The notes beneath the pieces are model-generated. The model was not told where the DNA came from and made no database searches. It was given only the letters and a program-made list of their open reading frames with translations. Below, one piece after another: positions 22,419 through 31,367 of a DNA stretch of 45,879 bases; the stretch's first letter is position 1; each line of letters starts with the position of its first letter. The DNA lies in contig CAXKVV010000150.1 in the NCBI GenBank assembly GCA_964058805.1, positions 1 through 45,879 of the forward strand, read 5' to 3'. The DNA comes from Schoenoplectus triqueter (taxonomy: Eukaryota; Streptophyta; Magnoliopsida; Poales; Cyperaceae). A program made the translations under genes and the position numbers.

Positions 22419-23280
22419 TTTGTGTATTATTCAGATTTTCACTTAAGACAAACAAATAAACAATGCAGCGAATTAATCAGCAATTTGTAAATTAAATGAA
22501 TAATACGTAAATTATTCATGAATAAAACGAAAATTATGAATTATACGCATATTATTGGTGACAATTCATACGTGTGATTTTGTAGCCACGAATCTATATC
22601 ATCTATGTTATTTTATGGTAAAATAATTGTTTAAAGTTATAGTAGTCATTTAATTTGGATCGCGGATAAAGACAACTACATATCTCCTCAAAAAAAAAAA
22701 TACAACTACATCTTTTTCTTTAGATTCATGGAACTCACTTTTTATGACACTTTATCTATGTAAAATAACAATTTCCTTTTTAGATTCGGAGACTCACTTT
22801 TCGCAGCACATTACTTATGTAAAATATAACATTTACTCCTTTGCATTCAGCTCCAGAGGGAGGTAGAGGACGAAAGGGAAAGAAAAAAGATGATGATTGG
22901 GTAAAAAATTTATTTGTTCAATTTTTTTTTACTTGCTCCATAATTATAATATTTAAAGGGGAGAAAAAGAAAGAAGAAAAAAGAGGAGATAAAATGTCTT
23001 TAAAAAAATTCTCTCTCAAAAAAAAAATATTTTTTTTTACTTTTCTCCTCTCACTCATTTATTTTATTTTCCTTTCCTTAGCTCTCCCTCTTTTTTTGTG
23101 GAGTGTTAGATTCATGGTGCTCATTTTTTTTTACTGCAATACTGCAGAGGATTTAAATTGAGAGCAACTCCACAACCTCATTTCCAGAAGACAATATGCA
23201 GCTCTTTCTGCGAATAAGACTTTTCTCTTCAAATCGGATGGCCGAAAAATACCAAACAAACAACGGCGCAAATATCGGCA
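22419..23280. other. AT-rich spacer, no gene seen
   Basis: It contains A-runs and a purine-rich stretch at about 22855-23000. The 106-codon plus-strand frame from 22841 is Lys/Phe-rich low complexity and has no recognisable features. Confidence 0.5.
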
Positions 23281-23283
23281 GAT

Positions 23284-23730
23284 TTTTTTATATATAATAA
23301 TTATAATAATTATATTATTATTAATAATAAGAGTTATTAATAATAAGAGTGATAAAAATAAATTTTGAAATCTACGAATGGCAGCGCGCCACCGGCAGTG
23401 GCGCATTTGTAAATATCAACAGTTTTTTGTATATAATAATTATAATAATTATATCATTAATAATAAAAGTGATAAAAGCAAAATTTGAAATCTACGAATG
23501 GCAGCACGTCACTGGCAGTGGCGCGGAGCAAACACATCACTATTAGTGGCGTCTTTGTATAAAACAGTTTAAACGCGCCTCTTGCTCATCCTGATCACTG
23601 GTGAATCAACATTATTACTGTCGATCAACCATTAAAGACGGCACTAGTAGTGACGCGTTTACAAAGACATCACTGTCAGTATCGCGTTTACTTAAAATAT
23701 CACTGTCTGTCACATTTACTTAAAAAGCTA
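23284..23730. repeat. 120-bp tandem duplication and GGCAGTGGCGC repeats, CACTA-like
   Basis: The phrase TCTACGAATGGCAGC recurs exactly 120 bases apart (23371 and 23491). Each copy is preceded by ATAATAATTATAATAATTAT and followed by GGCAGTGGCGC. Further right, CACTAGTAGTGACGCG, CACTGTCAGTATCGCG and CACTGTCTGTCACA recur. Such CACTG/CAGTGGCGC arrays resemble subterminal repeats of CACTA transposons. No CACTA terminus with a 3-bp duplication was found. Confidence 0.4.
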
Positions 23731-24770
23731 TTAACAATGATAGAGCCCTTAGCCCTCCTCTCTGATCACGCTCTGTATAGAGCCCTCCTCTCTCTCCATT
23801 CCCCACCCATCGCTCCCCTTACTTTCCGATCTTTCCTCCCATCTAAAGCCATGTTTTTCCCTATCCCCCTTTCAATCGTCACCATTTCTCCGTCGGCTTC
23901 GATAGATGAGCCTATCAATGTGGATCACGTGTTTATGGAGATCAAAGGTGAGGTATAGAGAGAGAGAGAGGCAGAGGGTTGAGGTGAGAGGGAGTTGAAA
24001 AATTGACGAGGAGCATTACATGGGGACAAAAATATTTCATTGTAATTTTGATTATATGAAAGACAAAGTATTTATGTTTTGGAAAAGTATAAGATTGAAA
24101 AGGAACTATATCAATTTTCCAATTTATTTGCTGTCCCCCCTTGGCCAATGATTCTGCCTGCGAGCTGACATGCTTTCTACCTCGATCCTCAAAAGTCAAA
24201 ACAATAAATTGGATTAGGTTTTTATCACCAAGTACCTTAAATAGCTGGTGAACTATGTACTAATCATCCATGATCTATTTTATCAGATAACACGAACATG
24301 GCGCCGGCGCCACTGGTGAACTATGTACTAATTATTAATTTCTTTTTCTTAAAGATAGGTACGACGCAAACGAAATAATACAAGCAAATGTTAAAAGAAA
24401 TATTTTTCCTCTAGCCCTTGAGTTTTCAAATATTGCAAAAATTAAACTATTTCTTAAATAATTGAACACAAATGGATGTAATACTAAAAGTATCGAATAA
24501 TCGGAACAAAAGTTCTGAGTTTTCTGAACTTAATATGAAACAAGCATATAGACTAGTACATAATTAAGCAAGCAGAAACACACACGGGCTTGCATAAATA
24601 GATCTCATTATTTAATTGGCTTAAGTAAACAAAACAGGATGAGGTTGCACAGTATACAGAGCGCTTACATTCAGATGTAACAATGAAAAGTAAGAAAAAA
24701 AAAACTTAATTTGCCAGTATGACAGCCACTGGTACAACTTACAGAATAGTAAAATTAAGCAAAAGGCAAA

Positions 24771-25479
24771 TTAATTATATGTGAGCCAAAAGTCGTTGAT
24801 GATCTTTTCCATAAATTGGGCCGCGTCAGTGGCAATCTGGATGGCAGTCTGGATATTTTTCTCATCCTCTTCATTGATTTTTCCAGATTTCATCAATTTC
24901 AAGTGTTCTTCAATGGATTTTACCGTTTCAATGGCATTGACAGCCTTGATATTCATTACTTTCTTGTCATTTTGGTCAATTTTTCGTGATCTCATCAGAT
25001 TCAAATGCTCTTTCACGGATTGGAAATTCTCAATTGAAACCTTGGTTTTCTTCACAAACTCGTCATTGATCTTTTGTGGTTTTATCCAATTCATGAACAG
25101 TTGAAGCACATTCTTCAGTGTCTCTATGTTGATTTTGCATTGCCCAACTTGACGAAATATGTTATTGATGAAATCTCCAATCCAGATGAGTGCTGGAATT
25201 GACTCTGGAGTAATTGCAAAACACAAGGTTGAGTGCGGTCAAGTCTTTCATGCTTTAAATTGATGGCAAAGCAGAGAGTGCAATTGGATTTTATTGTATA
25301 TTCAGTGAAAGATTTTAAATTTTTTTAATTGGATCGAATAAAATATAAACATAAATTTTGCTAAAAACAAGTTATAGAATGAAGTTTACTTGGTTTCGCA
25401 TAAGCAGATTGAAGGAAGCTTTTAATCTTGTCCCTTTTCCTCCTAATTTGATCATAGAAGAGATTAGATGGCGTTATGC
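24771..25479 (-). CDS. unrecognised helical-repeat protein gene, 3' part (two exons)
   Basis: Two exons are proposed. Exon a (25479-25390) encodes ITPSNLFYDQIRRKRDKIKS through AYAKP, between CAG and GTAAAC. Exon b (25204-24771) follows TTACTCCAG and ends FWLTYN-stop. The frame joins cleanly as AYAKP-K-SIPALIWIGD. The product is Lys/Asn/Glu-rich and predicted helical. It contains about three diverged 32-36-residue repeats, two of them obvious: ENFQSVKEHLNLMRSRKIDQ and ETVKSIEEHLKLMKSGKINE. There is no in-frame ATG, so an upstream exon is missing from this model. I do not recognise the family and assign no function. The neighbour upstream at 25.6-26.0 kb is on the same strand and could belong to the same locus, but I found no in-frame splice joining them. 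Confidence 0.5.
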
Positions 25480-25557
25480 CTGAGATATTCCATCAATACT
25501 TAATCTAAATAAAACCCAAATTAAAAGAAGCTACAAGCTCAAAATAATCTCAAGGTA

Positions 25558-25951
25558 CTAATGTTTTACATACCAGAGAACAGCTAGTACTATCAATGTC
25601 ACGAGAAGAGCGAGACCGGTCAAGATGCTGGTAAGACCAGATGCTCTAGTTTCTTGTAAAAGTTGTTGCTCCTGATTCTCATCATCCACCATGGCTGGTA
25701 TGGCTTCTTTTATTATCTCAGTAATGACGAGATGGCCCTCTGTGGCCCTCAGCATCTCCAACGCATTCTGGGCTTCAAAAAGCTTCTCCCGAGCAATTTT
25801 CAGGTGATCATCAGCCGCAGCTAGTGCGTCTTTTAACATATCAGCCATGAACTCCGGCATCAGTGTTTCAGAAGTGGTGCTGGATCGATTGATTTTTCTG
25901 ACTATAAGTTGTGCTCTTTCAAGCACAGTTCGGAGTTTAGTAGTCTTGGCC
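25558..25951 (-). CDS. unrecognised small protein with C-terminal membrane anchor (partial)
   Basis: The open frame reads AKTTKLRTVLERAQLIVRKI and on to a stop at 25558. It begins after an acceptor-like TTTTGCTATTGCCATAG. The only in-frame ATG is about 30 residues further in, so a first exon is probably missing. The middle is helical (DALAAADDHLKIAREKLFEA). The C-terminus is a strong hydrophobic segment, GLALLVTLIVLAVLWY followed by VKH, the form of a tail-anchored membrane protein. A GTATGT inside the last codons could act as an alternative donor, but its phase does not fit the next exon. Clean codon structure over 390 bases and a well-formed anchor argue for a real gene. The family is not recognised. 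Confidence 0.5.
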
Positions 25952-26119
25952 CTATGGCAATAGCAAAACACAAATGATCGATGTCTGTAAAAGAAACACC
26001 GATGGTATATATATATATATATGAATGATGGAAAATTGGAATTGAACTGGAAACTGGAGAGATTATATTAATTTAAACAGGAGTTCGTACTAGCTACTAG
26101 CACCTCGTGCCCGTTTCTT

Positions 26120-26690
26120 CCTTCCAATAAACTCATCCAGAGAAGAGATCTAATTATTATTTTTTTTGATGCACATGATATCTATTTATTTATTTATGTA
26201 TAAATTTAAAAATATGAACAGTTAGATGTATTCTATATCATCTCAATTATATGTATATGAAAAATTATAAAATTTTAACTTCATTTGGATATCTATCAAG
26301 TAACGTGTCTAAATTGTAAAATTTGGTCCGTTGATTTTATTAACGCTTGATGCCTATATAAATAATATCAAAATGATATAATTTTTTGTATACATATATA
26401 AGATGATATTTAAAAAATATTCCTTCAATTAATTTTATTATTTAAGAATTTAAATAATAGTTATTTGATATTTAATTTTAATGGCACCGATGTGGCACCA
26501 AAATGGTGGTAATTGAATCCCTTCTCATAAATATATACCTTATTATCTAATGAGTAATTTCAGTGTATATCAATTTTTTTTTATGGTACATCCGATCTTT
26601 TGATATTTTTTTGAGAAATATTATTCAAATGAAAAAAAATAAAATTATAAATGCATTCATAACAGCTTCGATAATATATATATATATAGA
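26120..26690. other. AT-rich spacer, no gene seen
   Basis: Nothing delimited is visible. It ends with (TA)n followed by (GA)n at about 26675-26700, the junction type that borders the MITEs here. Confidence 0.5.
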
Positions 26691-26700
26691 GAGAGAGAGA

Positions 26701-27108
26701 GCGGATATACCGTGAGCTTAAATTCACGGAGTTCTTCTGTGAGATTAACTCAAAAAATATAATAAATTATCTCCAAATTAAAAAATTTCACTCTCATTAA
26801 ATTCTTCATATTGAAATCTTATGCGGTACAAAAATTTGGAATGTTTCGAGTTTTCTAAGACGCTCTTTTTAATTTTTGAAAATCGGTTCTAAAAATAATA
26901 ATAAAATATTTAATGTTTGTACATTATTTTCAAAAATTGAAAAGAACGACTTAGAAAACTCAAAACATCCTAAAATTTTGTACCCCATAAAATTTCAATA
27001 TGAAAAATTTAATGCGAGTGAAAAATCAAATTTTGGAGATGATTTGATATATTTTTTGAGTTAACCTTATGGAAGGCCTCTGTAAGCTTAAGCTCAAGGT
27101 ATTTTTAC

Positions 27109-27109
<1 letters not shown>
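26701..27109. mobile_element. foldback MITE family B, copy
   Basis: Long imperfect inverted repeats: ATACCGTGAGCTTAAATTCA on the left against ATACCTTGAGCTTAAGCTTA from the right. Arms share TCTAAAAATAATAATAAAAT, GTACATTATTTTCAAAAATT and a GACTTAGAAAACTC motif. It is flanked by (TA)n(GA)n on both sides. Confidence 0.7.
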
Positions 27110-27142
<33 letters not shown>

Positions 27143-27156
27143 AAGAGAGAATTAGG

Positions 27157-27528
27157 CTATGGTGCTTTGCAAAGCACAAGAGCGTTGTATATTTTACGCT
27201 CTATTATTAATTTTAAGTCAGAAATGATTGATCCAAACCGCTCAATCTAGTCTTCATATCCAAATCTATTTGTAAACAAAAATTTATATTTTTTAGAATT
27301 CATTTGCTATTTTTTTTGGATAGGGGGGAAATCATCATTTTTGGATGAACCAAAATTTACAGATCAAGTCATTTTTCTCCTCACCAAAAAAATAACAATT
27401 TTTTTTTGTTTACTAATAGATTTTAATATGAAAATTAGATTGAACGGTTCAGATTGGTCATTTCTGACTTAAAATTAAAAATAGAGCGCAAAGCACACAT
27501 CGCCTCTGTGCTTTGCAAAGCACCATAG
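27157..27528. mobile_element. foldback MITE family A, copy 3
   Basis: Terminal inverted repeats are perfect for 22 bases, starting CTATGGTGCTTTGCAAAGCA. Each end is itself a hairpin (GGTGCTTTGCAAAGCACC). Interior halves contain TTGATCCAAACCGCTCAATC and its inverted counterpart. It belongs with the 19.6 and 20.0 kb elements. Confidence 0.8.
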
Positions 27529-27545
27529 TTGGACTATATATATAT

Positions 27546-28107
27546 AGTAAAACTAGCGTGTTCCTAGAAGAAAGTATACCAAATGATCTTCAAATTTTGA
27601 TTTATCAGTCTCATTAAATTCTCCATATTAAAATCTCGTGGGTACAAAAATTTGATGTGTTTCGAGTTTTCTAAGTTACTCTTTTCAATTTTTAAAAATA
27701 ATGTACAAATATTGAATATTTTATTATTATTTTTAGAGTTAATTTTCAAAAATTAAAAAGAATGATTTAGAAAACTTGAAACATCCCAATTTTTTATACT
27801 TGAAGAATTTTGAAATCATATGGGGTACAAAAATTTAAGACGTTTTGAGTTTTCTAAGTCGTACTTTTTAATTTTTGAAAATAAACTCTAAAAATAATAA
27901 TAAAATTTAATATTTATACATTATTTTAAAAAATAAAAAAAAAATGACTTAGAAAACTCGAAACACTCTAAATTTTTTAACCCCACAAGATTTCAATATG
28001 AAGAATTTAATGAGAGTGATAAATCAAAATTTGGAGACTATTTAATATATTTTTTGAGTTAAGATCATGGAGGGGCTCCGTGCTCCTAGGATCACGATAG
28101 TTTTACT
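27546..28107. mobile_element. foldback MITE family B, full copy
   Basis: Ends are AGTAAAACTAGCGTGTTCCT and, from the right, AGTAAAACTATCGTGATCCT. It is flanked by TATATATA on both sides. The arms match the 26.7-kb copy and each other (GTTTTGAGTTTTCTAAGTCG, AATTTAATGAGAGTGATAAA), so the RNA would fold into a long hairpin. Confidence 0.75.
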
Positions 28108-28109
28108 AT

Positions 28110-29930
28110 ATATAATTTAAAATAATTTAGAATTTAATTGATCATTCATCAAAGAGTCATTGAAGCTCCACTTAAAATTTTATGAAAAAGTCAAAATCTC
28201 TTTTGAATTGACTAAAATTTAATACATATATCTAAATAATTCAAAATATATTTATGATTATATTTTTTTAATTTGAACAATTTTCTCTAGAATAAGTACC
28301 ATAAGAGTTGAACGTACCATAAACAAAATTTGAATGCACATTAGAGTTACTTTTGTCTTATTACCTTTTAAAAATCTTGTTACCTTATTACCTTAAATAA
28401 ATGTTAGGAATACACAATATTTGTTTCCGCCTCATTATTTTCCAAAATGCCAAAAATTTGATGTTACTGCATGTTTTTCATCTCATCGTCAATTTCCTAT
28501 TTGGCTGGTTATGTTAAAAGAAAGATTTTCGTATTTAGTATATATAGTATATTTTAGAAAGAATTATATTAGGATTTCGTTTAGAGATTTTATTTTATTA
28601 TAAATAAATCAATTATATTTTATATAATTGAAGTCGAGTAAATAGATTTAACGCAGCGGAGCCATGTTTTTTTTTCTTTTTCTTTTTTTTAGGAGGGGGA
28701 GGGAGGCAGTTGACCCCCACCCTGAAAAAATATTTGCAATATATTTTTTTTTTCTAACTAGGCTTAATAAACTTAACAAGTTTAAGTTCATGCTAGACTT
28801 CTATTTCTGTCAAGGAAAAATATATCGGAAACATATGTTTCATATTTGAAGTGGATCAATCTTAAATTAAAGCTCAGAAGAATTATAGCTTGGTCTCTTT
28901 TTTTTTCCTCTCATCGGCCAAGTAGGAGCATGCATGTGATCTCAATTCTTCAGAACTCTCACTAATTAATATAGCAAAATTTTCTCTGGACGTCTTAATA
29001 AAGGTAGGTGGTGCACTGGTGCACATGTCACATGTGAACCCAATTATCTTGACTGATTGATAACAACGTACATAATTATTAGCATTGTATAAAAGAAGAT
29101 TCATTTAGTCTTTTCTTATATATCGGGTCACATCTTCTTTGGTCCTCTCTATTGTAACAAATGAATTAGTGCTATGAAAGTCAATGTCCTTCGGATGAGT
29201 ATGATAAGGAATCTTTTTTTTATTTTAATGTCAATTTAAGGTGAAGTCATTAATAATAATATAAAATTCATGATAAAAAAATGAGTGGGCCCCATTGTTG
29301 AGTGTTGACAATGCATTTTCCGATAAATCCAAAAAAAAATACAAAAAGAAGTCACTCATAATTTTAAATTTATAGCTTGATAGTATTTATCAAAATTCAT
29401 GTTGTTAAAATATATAGCGTTCACAAAAAAAAATCTTATTATCTACAAGCTATATTGAAATTTATATTTGTAGACACGAAGCTATATAGAAATTTTCCTA
29501 TTACTCGGACGCACTGGTCACGCCGTAAATATAAAGGTATGATTTTTTTTTTAAAAATATAAAGGTTTCAATTTTTATTTTACCCAAAAAATGTGACAAT
29601 ATTAGCCCCCATAATTCATTTGCAATAACTAAATCAGAAGCATGTTCCACGAAGACCGTAACGTGTGAGATGAGATAAATATTGACGATAAATTATTTAT
29701 TGACCATACCGTTTATTTTATTTTTTTGTCTGCTTGCTTTAATAACAGAGTAGAATGAATGAATGATGTTTCATGGCATTGAATGAATTGGATGATATAT
29801 ATTGGTTTGACTTGATATATTATAAATTTTGAAACAGCTAATACATTTTTTTGTTTTCTTCTTTATTTTAGTAATGGTCATCCGATTCCAACTTCAAATT
29901 TTTATAAAGAAACCTTCATGCAGATAGAAT
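28110..29930. other. AT-rich spacer, no gene seen
   Basis: Only short frames are present. A T-run followed by a purine-rich GGAGGGGGAGGGAGGC lies at about 28,660-28,710. No splice-consistent coding series was found. Confidence 0.5.
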
Positions 29931-29931
29931 C

Positions 29932-30285
29932 CCTAGTTGGGTGATCAATTTAATCAGTTTTAAACTGAATTGTTAACTTTTAAATTATTTAATTTGATTT
30001 TTCGGTTCAAAAATTTTGATTTGGTTGAAAATTTTAACTATTTTTTGGTTTAGTTATTTATTTTAGTTTTAAACTATTTATTTCTTTTATAATTTATATA
30101 ACTATCATTATTTTTCATTCCTCTTTAACTAATATAATTTTGGTTTATTTGATTTTCAGTTTTATTCAGTTCATATTTTTATTAGTTTAGTTTAGTTCAT
30201 AATTTAACAAATCAAATGAATCTTTGGGTCTATGTATTAATTTCAATTTGAACCAAACCAATTGATTGCGCACACCTACTCATGA
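29932..30285. mobile_element. possible degenerate hAT MITE
   Basis: The interior has CGGTTCAAAAATTTTGATTT and inverted GAACCAAACCAATTGATTGC. The right end GCGCACACCTA reads TAGGTGTGCGC in reverse, the usual end of hAT MITEs. The left end TAGTTGGGTGATCAATT matches only loosely, and no clear target duplication was seen. Confidence 0.35.
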
Positions 30286-30689
30286 CATTTTGCATGGAGT
30301 ATATTACATTTATCTTGTCCTTAGAACAAAAATTAGTTATCCTAAACATTGATTTATTATTTTAAAAGACGACTTACTTTCGTCGGTTTGTACTAGAAAA
30401 AAATAACATTGGATCTTGATGTTAGCATAAATTATCATACTGATATCCACGTTTAATACTTGGTATCTATATAAAAAAAAATTCTAACTCTATTTGTCTG
30501 GTTGCAAATATTTTGCTTTTTGGGTACTGGATTGGGATCTGATCCAGCATTAGTACTGGTTCGGGCCCATCAGAAAGCCCATTCTAATAATACTCTGGTT
30601 TACAGATTTCACTCGATACACATTAAGAAGCCATTCTTAAAGAAAATATCACTTCTTCATTTCCAGGTTTCTTCCTTTTTGGGCCATCC

Positions 30690-30860
30690 TCTCCGCCTTG
30701 GAGTTGGAGAGGGTTTTATTTCCTCTCTCTCTCTCTCCCCCATACCGTTCCCACCGTTTTCTATCTCCTTCGCCTTCTCAGCCTCTCTCTCTCTCGCGCC
30801 GTTTGATCTCGTCTGGCCGCACAAGGTCAACTTCAGAGAGGACGGGCGCACCTTCTCTTC
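30690..30860 (+). promoter_or_regulatory. CT-rich leader/promoter region upstream of the dehydratase gene
   Basis: Two (CT)n tracts, at 30722-30740 and 30783-30796, lie in a locally GC-richer stretch 500-650 bases before the coding start. CT-rich tracts are common at plant transcription starts and 5' leaders. A long 5' UTR or leader intron is possible. No TATA box was assigned. Confidence 0.35.
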
Positions 30861-31024
30861 TCAACTCTTTTGCCTCTGTTCGTTCTCTTTATTATTTTCA
30901 CTTTATATTTCTTTTCCAGTGAAGACGAGAGAGCACGTAATTATTATTTTTTCTTTTTCCTATCTGAGTACGTAGTTAAGCACTCAGCTCCCTCTATTTC
31001 AATTTAATTCACCTTTACCGATTC

Positions 31025-31044
31025 GGGGGGGGGGGGGGGGGGGG
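31025..31044 (+). repeat. poly-G tract, about 20 G
   Basis: An uninterrupted run of about 20 G, followed by ATGGGGGAGG, lies between the CT-rich leader region and the coding start. It could form a G-quadruplex in DNA or leader RNA. Its length is prone to sequencing error. Confidence 0.9.
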
Positions 31045-31367
31045 ATGGGGGAGGATACGCAACCACTTCTTAAGCTTTACAATCCCTCCATTTAATCAAG
31101 CTTTACGTAATTAAGCTCCCTCTTATTCTCATGTGAAATAGAAGATAAGGTATTTATCTCATGCCTTGGGCATGTATTCTTTGCTACATCAAGGATTTAT
31201 ATTTAAGTTTTTTGTCTTTAAGTTGTGTCATTTGTTTAATTCAAATCAAATGTTGTCATACTATTGCTTGTAACTCATCTGCTTAATATAGTGGTGCTCA
31301 TTAAGTCTTGGTATAATTGCCAAAACCAATTGTGTTGACCCCTCCTCTCCCTTTTATAGACAGAAAC

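Noticed and set aside
23650..23958. Possible first exon ending SASIDEPINVDHVFMEIK before GTGAGG
   Set aside because: The donor and the short frame look fair, but no following exon or known family could be found.
30502..30975. 157-codon frame upstream of the dehydratase
   Set aside because: It is driven by CT-rich tracts (Ser/Leu/Phe strings), has no domain, and is better read as leader or promoter.
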